Under the pieces are notes generated by a model. It was not told the origin of the DNA. It saw only the letters and a program-made list of their open reading frames with translations, and did no database searches. A stretch of DNA of 64,000 bases, taken from the NCBI GenBank assembly GCA_002205965.3, contig NADL03000464.1, positions 1,178,001 to 1,242,000 on the forward strand. Direction: 5' to 3'. Positions 41,510 through 51,700 of this stretch are shown in pieces (position 1 is the first letter of the stretch; the number at the start of each line of letters is the position of its first letter). A program made the translations under genes and the position numbers. The DNA is from Kappaphycus alvarezii. Lineage: Eukaryota; Rhodophyta; Florideophyceae; Gigartinales; Solieriaceae.

Positions 41510-44273
41510 ATGGTCGACAATCCACCACCCTCCTCACAACCCGAAGAAGGCGGTGTCGCCGCACTGGCTCCGCAATTTGATCTCGCCGTTACGGCCTCGT
41601 CTCGTCGTTCAGCACCTCCCATAGGTTCTCTCTCACCGCAACCTACCTCTTACGAGCCGTTTCCCCGGAAACGCTCTTTGAACTCCACAGCAAACCATCA
41701 CCCTCCTCAATCTTCCCCTTCCCTCGTCGCTGCAGATTTTCTTCAGGAAGCCGCACTTCATGCCACCGGGGATATACATCCGCCCCCCCGCTCACACCTG
41801 TCTCCGTCACTTCCTTTTGATCCACCTCCTCCGCCGCCGCCGCTTGTAATACATTCTCAACCACTTTCTACCACTCCTCCGCATATTTCTCCTCAAGATT
41901 TTGAGTTTGGTTTTGCTTCTCTCGACCTAGGCCCACCCGTCTTGGACAACTCATTTTCTCCTCATCACACCCACCAGACTCATATTCAACCAACGCTTCG
42001 TCAACCAGCTTTGCTTATCCCTCGGATTCATGCCACCACTTCGTCTCCTTTGCCATCTCCGCCTGCTGTTCATTTGAATCAACCGTCATCCCCGCTTCGA
42101 ACTTCCTCTCGTGATCAGCAGCACCCCACCCGTTGTGTTTTGCTTCGCAATATTCCTCCTGGCATCGATGATGAGGACATTCGTAACTTGCTTCAGTTGC
42201 ATGGTCCATTGAGAGACCTTGGCGCTCAGCAACGCTCTCGTGGCGGTCGAGGAAGTGTGCTTGCCACCTATTATGACCTGCGTCATGCTCGAGCCGCTGT
42301 TCGCTCCTTAGATGGAGCCATTCATTTCGGTCGTCGATTAGATGCTCGCTTTCAATGTCCCTCAGATGTCGCATCAAATCCAACTCCTGTAATGTCCCCC
42401 ACTGGCGCTGTAACTACTGCGCCATGCGCCAATCAAGGTACGCTTGTTGTCTTTAATCTAGACAACACCACTTCGGCTGAAGAGATTCGGACTTTGTTCA
42501 GTACGATGGGCGATGTCAAGGAGATTCGAGCCACTCCAAACAAGAAACATCACAAGTTTGTCGAGTTTTACGATATTCGTGATGCAGAACGTGCCATGCA
42601 CTCTCTTAACAAGACAGAGGTCAACGGCAAGAGAATCAAAATTGAGATATCTCGGCCGGGAGGCCGTGCTGCCAACTTGACACGCCATGCACCAGGGGGG
42701 TCTACCATGGCAAAGGGGCAACCTCAACATCCCCACCAGCAGACCCAAACACATGTACCACATGTGGGCCAGTCATTGTCCCAGCGCCATGTAAATCAGG
42801 CGGCGATACATCAAGTGCACCATACAGCAGAGGCCGCCGCGGCCGCTGCTGCGGCGGCATTTGGGGGTGTGGCATCGCCACGTCATCTGTCGATGGAGAC
42901 TGCGCCGGCCTCGAGTCCGCATATACCAACTGCATTGCTCAACTCCATCAATCATACGTTGCCCCATCCGCAATTACCTGCATTTGGGAATGGCTCAGAT
43001 TTAGGGGCTGTATTTGAGGATCAATCCCCCAGTTTGAATGCTGGGGTTGGATTCATTGGTTGGGTCGACAGGGTTTGAGGCTGCATCACCACCACAGTAC
43101 TCGAGAGTCGCTCCTTACGACGGGGCCTATTTGAATTCGATTGTGGAAGAGAGTATTGATTACGCATCCTTGCATGCAAGCTATGATCCGGTGGGGGAGA
43201 CACGCCTGTCGTCATCACCGGTGGACCAACGCATAACTGATTTGCATCAATTGTATTCCAACCATGTTGCTGAATTAGGCAACAAATACTCATCAGGCCA
43301 GACGATAGGACAGCGAAGCAACGCGCCTCGATACGCAGCTGATTCATACATACAGGCGCTATATAGCTCTCCGAGCTCTGAAGAGAACGGTAAGCTGACA
43401 TCGCCGACCCTGGGGTCTCCAACGCTCAGAGCTCCGTTCTCTGCAGCCAAGAGCGACAGTACAGGCGGTGATTTGGCCCCTGTAAGTCTGTACAAAACGT
43501 CATGCCCCGATGATGCAGCAACAGGCAACACAAGCGATGGTATCGCAAACAGCAACCTCAACAATTTTTCCAATCCGCAAACTGGCCCGATTGCCTCGCA
43601 TCGAAAGATCGGTGGGCCCTCTCAATTGCCCATGGTTTCCATTGTTGGTGAACGTGGACATGCCAAACAAGGAAACTCGAAATCGAACACAATATCGAAT
43701 GCTACCGGTCATAACAAACAGCTGCATCAGCAGCAACTTGGAAATTCAAAATACGCTCTTGACATTCGGAAAGTTCGAGCAGGGGAAGAAACGCGTACTG
43801 CTCTGATGATTCGTAACATTCCAAACAAGTATAATCAGAAGATGTTACTGAGCACTTTGGAGGAGCATCATCGCGGCCATTTCGATTTCATCTACCTTCC
43901 GATTGACTTCAAGAACAAATGTAACGTCGGCTACGCCTTTATTAACTTCACGAAGCCCGAGTATATCGAGCCCTTCTACAATGGATTTCATGGGAAGAAA
44001 TGGGGCCGCTTCAACTCGGAAAAAGTGTGTGAAATTACTTTTGCACGCATCCAAGGCCGACAACAGCTTATTGCTCACTTTCAAAACTCTAGTCTTCTCT
44101 TGGAAGACCCGAAATGTCGTCCAGTGATTTTCGACGCGCAGGGAAGACAGGAAGAATTCCCTATTGGTTCACATGTCAGGACCAGACGCGGTCCGTCAAG
44201 CAGAGATGCCGCTCACCGCTCTTGTGAGGGGTCTCCGCCTTACTCTCCTACAAAGCCGCGAGGAAGAAACTGA
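41510..44273 (+). CDS. Mei2-like RNA-binding protein (frame change at 43038-43078)
   Basis: The first frame (41510-43078) has a Pro/Ser-rich N-terminus and two RRMs: RRM1 about residues 208-285 (C-V-L-L-R-N-I-P, degenerate RNP1) and RRM2 about 310-385 (L-V-V-F-N-L-D, F-V-E-F-Y-D-I). A poly-Ala run follows. The second frame (43038-44273) carries the diagnostic Mei2 C-terminal RRM: T-A-L-M-I-R-N-I-P-N-K-Y, D-F-I-Y-L-P-I-D-F-K-N-K-C-N-V-G-Y-A-F-I-N-F. Three RRMs in this order define the AML/Mei2 family, nuclear and cytoplasmic regulators of meiosis and development. Joining needs a +1 shift inside a 41-base overlap. The stop is TGA. Confidence 0.9.
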
Positions 44274-45098
44274 TTCCAGTCACATTGTGCTCGACGGTGC
44301 ACTACTGTTTTTTACTTTTTCTCCTGAACCATTCTTTCCAACTTTATCACCGTTCGGCGAAGTTAGATTTTGAGATGACTCGTATTTTTCATTTTTTTTC
44401 ACTTGAGAGAGCTCACCCACCTGTGATGCTTGTTGAGAGTGCGCATTAAGCATCTGAGAGCAATACAAATTCTTCGGGGAAGCAAGGATTAGTTTTCGCC
44501 GAAACACGGGGCGAATGACTGGGGAGGGAGAAACACTGTAGTTTTCATGAAAGGCGGAAGTCCTAAGAATGTCTTTGCGTCTTCTTGTATACGGAACATG
44601 CATGTACTGCATTGGAGCAACTTGATTTGATGGTATTGATGAAGAAGTGATAATTGCGTCCATTCACAGGCAAAGTGTTGCATCGCTTTAGCCTGGTGAT
44701 TCGTTTGGGTCTGCGAAAAGATGCGTTTGCTCTATTTTGTCCTTTGCAATCCCCTTTACCAAACGTAGGTTTTTTTTCCTCGCTGCAATCGTAGCAGCTT
44801 GGCCCATGGTTTCTGAAAAAAGTTTTATTGATATGTGCAATAGCTGATGGACTGGGAGCGGTTATGGCGTTGTTTCGTGATGGGACATGAAGGGACCTTC
44901 GCTCCAAACGCCCCACTGCTAAGCATATTATAGATAAAGTTTCACGTTTTGACGTTCTTTTCAAAAAGATGAAGCGGTGTTGTTTAAATAAGCCACGCTG
45001 ACATCCGAATAGTTTAGCTAGCCCTAGGTACAGTTGCCCTCGTAACAACGATTTGTATGTTCAAGTCCAGGTAGTGAGACTTATGTACGGCGTTACAT
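44274..45098. other. intergenic stretch, nothing convincing
   Basis: A 161-residue minus-strand frame (45048-44563) is open but has no motif or biased composition. It may be chance. The stretch must include the Mei2-like 3' UTR. Confidence 0.35.
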
Positions 45099-45341
45099 TC
45101 AATGTATTGACACGTCTCCATGCTTCTTGCACATTGCAGAACGGATTCCCATCCTGAATCTACGTGTCACCGAGGTATGCCAATGACTAGGGCTGACTTT
45201 CGTTCGTGCTATTGCTGCAAACAAAACTCCGATACCAACCAGGGCAACAGATACAGACTGACACGCGTCATTATTAGCCTTTGTTTTCTTGTAACTTGGA
45301 CAAGTGTCGAACAGAGCTTTTGACATTGAAGATGATGACAT
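45099..45341 (-). CDS. small hypothetical membrane protein
   Basis: From an ATG at 45341, 80 residues: a Ser/Met-rich start, a hydrophobic helix (V-S-V-A-L-V-G-I-G-V-L-F-A-A-I-A, about residues 35-50) and a basic His/Arg-rich C-terminus. Small single-TM proteins of this type are common in organelles, but nothing identifies this one. A frame on the other strand overlaps it, so it could be chance. Confidence 0.3.
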   Translation of the reverse strand: MSSSSMSKALFDTCPSYKKTKANNDACQSVSVALVGIGVLFAAIARTKVSPSHWHTSVTRRFRMGIRSAMCKKHGDVSIH

Positions 45342-45529
45342 TGTGAAGTCCACCAATTGAGTAACTTACAGATTCCAGGCAAAATTACACCCCTCTCAGC
45401 CTGTTGATATGTGTGTCTGCCTTTTCATTTTTGAATCCTCTCCCTTTGTCTACAATGCAGATACCCAATGGGTCAAGAATCAACCAACGCAGATGTGTCG
45501 TCGTGTCAACCCACAATGCCGCTCGGCTC

Positions 45530-47313
45530 TCAACGTGTTATCCTGGTTGGAACATCGAAAGCAATATCATCCTCATCAAGGATACCGATCCTGTTCCACT
45601 GATGCAAGTCAACCCCGGTGTATGGAGATTGAAGAGACTGCCGCGTATCTTTCTTTTGCAAGTCCATCGATCCCTCTCTCTCATCTGGGGTTTCTAGAAA
45701 AGCCAGCAAGGCTAAGCGCAGCCAAGTCGTAACCGGAACCAATTGCTGATGTGATGTCCCTGATGGAATGATTCGGTACTTGCTCGTGCGTTTCAGCCGC
45801 GAGCTAAGCTCTGTCAGGGCTGTTTCGGCCTCATCTGCTATAATGCTGTCAAAGGAGTCTATTCGTTCTCTAAATTCCTCATCAGATATGTCTTCAATAT
45901 CATTCAAACGCCATGCATTCCCACCAGAATCTGCAACTGTACCAGCATTCCAAAGGCGTAGTATGTTGATAATCGACGCTTTCGTGCTGACTTGACGGAT
46001 GAATCTAATCCTAATCTTCCCAAAAGCATGTGCACATTTTCCATGTCGTTTACTACGACATGCCTATCCGCAGCAGACCGTTCCGACTCGGGGGTTGAAG
46101 AGTCGTGAGTTTCCATCTGTTCAAACGTATTCCCAATGTCATACACAAATTCCACATCAGTTGATTCACAGTGATACCTCTTCGAACTTTTCGGTACTTG
46201 TGACTTACACTCTGAATCGCTGTTGTTAGCTCCTGTCTTTCCGGCACAATCAGCATTGCGCTTCAACCTTGCCGCCATATCCCGGGCAAGAACAGACTCT
46301 GAATCTTTGAAGTAGTTCATATTAAAGAGGCGCGTTGTAAACCAGTCTGTGGGAACAGTGTCCGTATGGTCAAACCCATCCCAAGAAGCTAGAGCGAACT
46401 CGAGCTCCGTCGGCAAGTAACTTCCCATATGGGCAATAGCGGCACCAGCCTCCTCAGCCCGTCTCCTGGAATCAACCGAAGGCTGACCTTCCCGTGACCC
46501 TGAGGAAGTTGTGTCATCATCATCAGAAGGTTCGTGATGCCTTGTTATATCCGGAAAGCCAGCCCAGGCCTGCGATAACGCGATACGCACCATGGAATAA
46601 ACTGTGCGAGTACTCCAGTACACAGCAAACTGAATCAATGTACCAACCACGGATAACGCAACGACACCACATAACAAAATGGCAGACGACAGGACGACAA
46701 TGACGGCGCCCAAGGGAGCAAGCAAGATTGACAAGCAATACAGCACGCCCAACACACGTTGCGCCTGGGAAAACGACACGACGGCATAATAACCAGCGTA
46801 CAAAACCCACACAACGGTAGCCGGCAACGCGCCGACCAAGCCGCCAAGTGCGTAAACGGCGACGCGACCCAGCTTTTCAAAATGCTGCAAAACGTCTGCG
46901 ATTCGAACAAGCGAATCTACATCCTCAGCCCAGACTCGGTCCTCTGAAGCGACCAGATCACGTCGTCTGGAATGGGCCAGCATAGCAAGAGCAATGACAT
47001 CTGCATCGACATCAACTGACGTGGTCATAGCCTCCGAACGAGCCAACAAGCGACAAAGCTGAACACAAGACTGTGTCCAATTGGACATGTTGAGCAATGC
47101 CCATGCGACGCGCTTTGCCCAATCGACGATGAGATCTGCTCGCACGACAAAGGGAATGAGGACGCCAAGTACGCGGTCAAAGCCCTCGAGCCCGCCGCCG
47201 GATTGGTTGTAGATGAGCGAAGCGATGATAGCGACAGCGGCGGCAGCGATAAGCCAGAAAATGGCGGAGAGCCAGAGCATGGCGTTGCGGATGAAAATGT
47301 GGCGGTGTTGCAT
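45530..47313 (-). CDS. multi-pass membrane protein with frame change near 46010
   Basis: The first frame (47313-45904) encodes hydrophobic helices at about residues 10-36, 150-180 and 190-245, then a long Ser/Asp/Glu-rich cytosolic-type tail. From about 46020 onward the frame one base over reads better: V-S-T-K-A-S-I-I-N-I-L-R-L-W, then N-D-I-E-D-I-S-D-E-E-F-R-E-R-I-D-S-F, ending at 45530. Together about 590 residues. The N-terminal open frame continues upstream of the first ATG with G-Y-S-L-G-T-E-K-F-I-R, faintly like PEX11-type proteins, but length and layout do not fit well. I do not assign a function. The frame lesion suggests an assembly indel or a young pseudogene. Confidence 0.65.
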
Positions 47314-47371
47314 GGCGCGGATGAACTTTTCGGTGCCAAGGGAGTAACCGACGCCTATGAGGGCGCCAGGG

Positions 47372-47671
47372 TTAGGTAGATGATGGTTTGATTGGGGGCT
47401 TCATTGGGGGTGGGCGGTGGTGGTTCGGTGGGGAGCGATTGACGGAGGGAGAAGAGACGGGTGATGGACGCGGCCGTTGCGGCCAGGGCCATTGTTGTGG
47501 GGGATTAGTGCTTGTCACATGGACTGGCTGCGGGGGGGGGTGGGGATTGTGGGTGGTGGTTGGGGGGGGGTAGTATGAGCTGTGATGGATGTGAGGGTGT
47601 GGATATGGGACGGGGGGGCGGGGAAATGGTTTGGTTGTGGGCGGGGACGGAGGTAAGAGCGATGTAGACAC
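47372..47671 (-). other. Pro-rich open frame upstream of the membrane protein
   Basis: A 99-residue frame of mostly Pro, His, Thr and Ser, ending 30 bases before the reading frame of the membrane gene resumes. It may be its disordered N-terminus in another frame, or simply the product of a G-rich strand (several G runs of 7-9 bases at 47531-47571). Confidence 0.25.
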
Positions 47672-48000
47672 TAGACATTAACTGCTTGGTACTAATGAGG
47701 CCCTCTAGAGCTAGTAGGGTGCTGGTAAACCGAGGTGGGCGGCAATGGCAGTTTTTATTCATGGATTGGGCCAATGAGTTTTCATACTTTGCATGTGCCT
47801 TTCTAAAGTTTTACATGACCGGCTGTTTCGTTGGGTTTTGTGCCCTCAGCCATTGGTTGCTTTCTCGTGAATGGAAAGAGGGAAGGTTAATCTACAGTAT
47901 TGTCCCGTACTGGTTCCTTATAAACAGGGTCTGTAAACCACAAGTTTACACACAGCATTTTATTGCTGCGCCCTCTACGCACCTGTATTTCAATTTCTTC
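47672..48000. other. spacer, nothing recognised
   Basis: Short unassigned frames only. Confidence 0.35.
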
Positions 48001-48004
48001 CAAA

Positions 48005-48200
48005 CTACGCTACCAGTCTTTCATACTGTACTGTACTTACTGTACAATTCATGTCTACGTAATACTGTACACTATACCTTTCTGTAATGTACCCAACGAT
48101 CTTTCCTCTTTCCAGCTACGGTAGTCAAATTCAACTCCCGAGACAACATCCGGTACAGTACCGTACTGCGCAGCAGCCACCACCACGTGCACGACTTTGA
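48005..48200. repeat. TACTGTAC-type palindrome cluster
   Basis: ACTGTACTGTACTTACTGTAC, AATACTGTACACTATAC and GGTACAGTACCGTACTG motifs lie on the 5' side of the membrane-protein gene. Confidence 0.7.
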
Positions 48201-48289
48201 ATGCAAACTGTACGGTATGCCGTCGATTCCAAAACCCTTTGGTCTCGGTAGCACCAATTCTCACAATTACGTACTGTATCTCATCATTC

Positions 48290-48370
48290 CAAAGCTCAGA
48301 TAACCCTCTCCTATGAATCAACCGGTTAGCTCTTAGCCTTAAGTACAGTCCCGTCAGTTTATCCCGCAGA
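48290..48370 (+). mobile_element. R2-like LINE 3' end, truncated (copy E)
   Basis: M-N-Q-P-V-S-S-stop with TAG at 48334-48336 and then CCTTAAGTACAGTCCCGTCAG, a variant of the shared UTR core. Only the last few codons and the UTR remain. Confidence 0.55.
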
Positions 48371-49720
48371 AAACACATGAGGTAAAGAAAAATGTGATGC
48401 CATGCAGTGCGACTCACAATTACAGGGCCAGGGGTTCAAATGAGCTCCATGGATACGTCATGCGGAAACTTCAATAGTTGACAAATACTTGTTAAAATAG
48501 TTTCTGTTTAATGGCAATTTCTGCCCTTGGTCAATAGAAAGCTGCTGTAGTGTACTGGGCCAAGAGTATCTCTAGTATCCCAGATTCGGATGGTGGAGTC
48601 TACCTCTCGTTCTTTTCTAGAGCTAGCCTTACTTGCTGTTCACAGTAACTGCAACTGTGACAATAACGTACAGTATTCGCTTATACCCTATGCACACTCC
48701 CCGTAATGATATTAAAACCAAGCCCAGAACGTGAGCTCCAGTACCAAAGGAACCCAGTTGGGAGCAGATAATGGGCGAGGATTTGGGGTTCAACCGGACC
48801 GGTATTACCCACAAATTGTACAAATTACTACATGTCCAGTCTGGAACCAAGCGACCTTGGAGCTTAATCATCAATGATCCATGGATATTATCAGACGAGT
48901 TCTTCATTTCACTGGGCTAAACTTCGACCGGAAAGAAATTCCATTTCATAATATCGGCAGAATAGCAAACAAAAAACATTTTCTTGACAACACATTTGAA
49001 AAAAATTACTAATTATCTCAGCGGTGGTTTTCAAACGTAGTTTCAAACGTACTACTGTGTCTAAATAGGTAAAAAAAGGCACAACAGAAAACGCCATAAC
49101 AGTGAGATGTGTTCGGATAACGGATTTGTATTAAAAATGAAATTTTAGTTCTCATTCATACTCGACCTCAGTATTTTCCTCGAGCTTGATAGACGAAGAA
49201 ACAGCAGAACAATGACGAAATACAACGTTACTGGGTGATTACTGAGCTTCACACAAGATACACTATTACCAACTTGGTAGCGGCGCTAAACACCACGACA
49301 GTAATGAGTTGGCCGGGGAAGTGCAAAGGGATGAGTTTCTGTGGGCGAGAAAGGTGTTTCCGGATGAGAAAGATAGACGAAGGATGGGGGGGGAGACAGG
49401 AGGGGTTCGATGGCTGAAGAGACGAGACTGTGGCACTGCAGTTGCTGGGGTTGTGTTTTTCTTCTTTCTTCTCCCCCTTCCAGGGGCCCCCTCCCCTCTT
49501 ACTTAAATAGACTTAGGATAGCTCTAAATAGACTCAAATGGTAATAAGAAGGGAGAGAGATATGCACACAGAAGGGATCTAGAAGCATGGATTACGAATC
49601 ATGCCTGTACCCTGCTCAACATTTGTATAAGGGGAGAAATTGGGGTGATTTCCATATTCGTAGACGTCCCCAAACATGGTACACCATACGCGTGCATCCA
49701 GTCCCTGCGATGACCACACG
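48371..49720. other. intergenic stretch, nothing recognised
   Basis: Short frames on both strands without motifs. GC content falls towards the right. Confidence 0.35.
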
Positions 49721-49721
49721 C

Positions 49722-50127
49722 TCACTTCCCTCTGTTCCTCTCATTAAGGCCGTCGTGATAATTCTCGAATGCCCGTGCTCTCACTTCATCATGACTCGAA
49801 CCATCCTTCATGTAAACCAACTCGGGCTCGAGAAACTCCTCCGGAGAATGCCTATTGTTTTCGTCCAAAGACTCTCCCTCCTCCTTATCCTCTTCTGCTT
49901 CATCTTCTATTAAAGCCCAGCGAAGAGCTTCCTTCTCTGCGCGGTGGAGGTAGTCGGCAAAGTTGGTGAAGCCCTTGAGGAGCGGCGCGTCGGGCTCAAG
50001 ATGCGCAGTCACCAACTCGGCCAGATCAGCAGAGAGGCGATCCCTGAGGTGGCGGAGAGCCTTCCGTTTGGCGATTAATGGAAAAGTGGGACAGGAATCT
50101 CTATTGGGCTTGCGGGAGGCGTTTTTT
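49722..50127 (-). CDS. hypothetical protein fragment, acidic C-terminus
   Basis: The minus frame is open from just after a TGA (50130-50128) to 49722, about 135 residues without an ATG near its start. It has a basic helical part (A-K-R-K-A-L-R-H-L-R-D-R-L), G-F-T-N-F-A-D-Y-L-H-R-A-E-K-E-A-L-R-W, then a long Glu/Asp run. The regular amphipathic pattern looks coding. It is either the 3' exon of a gene with an intron upstream or a retroelement remnant. No family recognised. Confidence 0.4.
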
Positions 50128-50676
50128 CATTGTGTAATTTAGTTCTGGAATAAATTAAAAATGAGTTCTGGGCTTGTGGTTGTAATTGAATCCTGTTAAA
50201 GGTTGAAATGGACCCCCTTTTATGCCCTTGAAGTCCCCTAATTGCACAGGAATATCATCTCTAAAAATGACGTCGTGAATTCCAACTGTAATTCCGAAAT
50301 GCTTGATCTCAGCACCATTGAATGAGTTGTTGTTTGTTCTTCTCTATGGATCAAAGCAAATTGAGCCAATTATCGATCAAAAATATCATCGAAATATAGG
50401 CGGCATGACTTACACCTTTTGCCAACTCCCAAAGGTCCAAATTTGACCCTATCTACTGCTTACATAAAAATAGACATACCTACTGTGTCACGAAAATGCG
50501 TCGGCAGCATCGTTGTGAGCTAGTTTTTGGTACTTCAGTGGGGCATCCGTGCGCCCTCGAACTAATGTTTGTGATAAATAACATCAGTATGGTGAAATGA
50601 AAGCAACAAAAGCCGGCAGCATCACGAGAATATACCCTACTGCGGATGAAACTAATGGAGCTCTTCGGAACGTCTC

Positions 50677-50874
50677 ATGTATAGCAGACCCTCCAATATG
50701 TCGGCCCTTGTTCTTTTTCTCATGCTCATCGCAATTCCATTCACAACACTAAAGTTCTTGTCGCAGGTAGATGAAGACACAAGCATTTCAAAGAGACGAA
50801 GAAAAAAATTTCAAAGTTTAGGAAAACATTTCCCAATTGCCAACCAAAAACTGTACGACACCGAAAGACAATGA
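50677..50874 (+). CDS. small hypothetical single-TM protein
   Basis: 65 residues from the ATG at 50677, with a hydrophobic stretch (A-L-V-L-F-L-M-L-I-A-I-P-F, residues 10-22) followed by a basic K-R-R-R-K-K region, like a signal-anchored protein. Its 3' end overlaps the antisense candidate exons at 51700-50930. Weak evidence. Confidence 0.2.
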   Translation: MYSRPSNMSALVLFLMLIAIPFTTLKFLSQVDEDTSISKRRRKKFQSLGKHFPIANQKLYDTERQ

Positions 50875-50929
50875 TTTCATATCTAATGCAGTTCGATTGA
50901 ACGAACGAAACAAGTATTTGGAAAGGGAA

Positions 50930-51700
50930 TTACCTTCCAAATTTTCCACTTCAGGATATTCAATCTGATCTAGGAGTCTAAACAGCTCATCGCAATCAAT
51001 ATAAATACCAGTGATTGGTTGAGACTTCTCAAAAAGCTTAAGCTTCGATGTTGCACTAAGCAAGTAGTTCTTAGCGTGCGTACTCATTACGGAGCAAAAA
51101 TTTCTTTCAATCCTTCTCTCGATTTACCGTCTGTCATGAATCCAAGACTCTGAAGACGGAGATGCTGTAAACAACGAGAAGCTTCGACATCATTATTGTC
51201 AGTATTTTCTGATTCAGCTATCATGAAATTTACACCTTGCTGATCCCTGTATGGGAAAGAACAAATGTCGGGTTGGAGTAGTGGATGCCTCCAGAGGAGT
51301 CTGCATGTGGTATAGTGACTGCATAACTTTCGAGAGAGCATGAAAAGGAGGAAAGCGTATAAGCACATTCAACAATGAATCAGCCATAAATCCATTGAAT
51401 TTATTTAAGACTGCGTTAGTGCCTTTTCCATAATTATGCGTTCTACCTCTGAAGCAGACTTCAGAAACCTTTCAATCACATCGTGCGTTGTCACCATGCA
51501 GTTTTCAATTCATTGCTTCAAAAATCCTAAGGAAGCAGGTTCCAATTAATTCGCTTAATTCTCGTATAATAACTTTAACGCTTTTGATATTCTGGTTGTC
51601 AACTGCATGATTCGTGGCTGTGTTCATCTTATGAGAAATGAGTCGCAACCGATCCCCAGAATGTGGCGCTCTACGGCCCGAAGATGAATGCCCCAACTAA
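50930..51700 (-). CDS. candidate intron-bearing gene, unknown function
   Basis: Protein-like blocks in different minus frames suggest exons: about 51700-51505 (K-S-V-K-V-I-I-R-E-L-S-E-L-I), about 51390-51260 (L-S-K-V-M-Q-S-L-Y-H-M-Q-T-P-L-E-A), 51250-51090 (R-D-Q-Q-G-V-N-F-M-I-A-E-S-E; L-G-F-M-T-D-G-K-S-R-E-G-L-K-E-I-F) and 51085-50932 (S-K-L-K-L-F-E-K-S-Q-P-I-T-G-I-Y-I-D-C-D-E-L-F). CCATACAG before the third block and GAAGGTAATTCC after the fourth look like acceptor and donor sites. No domain recognised. Confidence 0.35.

Noticed and set aside
43038..43078. Mini-intron explaining the Mei2-like frame change
   Set aside because: The best GT...AG pair here is 26 bases, far below known intron sizes, and removing it gives the wrong frame.
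44563..45048. 161-residue minus-strand ORF between the Mei2-like and membrane-protein genes
   Set aside because: No domain, uneven composition, no start context; likely chance, though not excluded.
45005..45080. tRNA-like stretch with TGTTCAAGTCC resembling a B-box
   Set aside because: The D-arm and acceptor stems do not pair and the anticodon arm has a nine-base loop; only the B-box resembles a tRNA.
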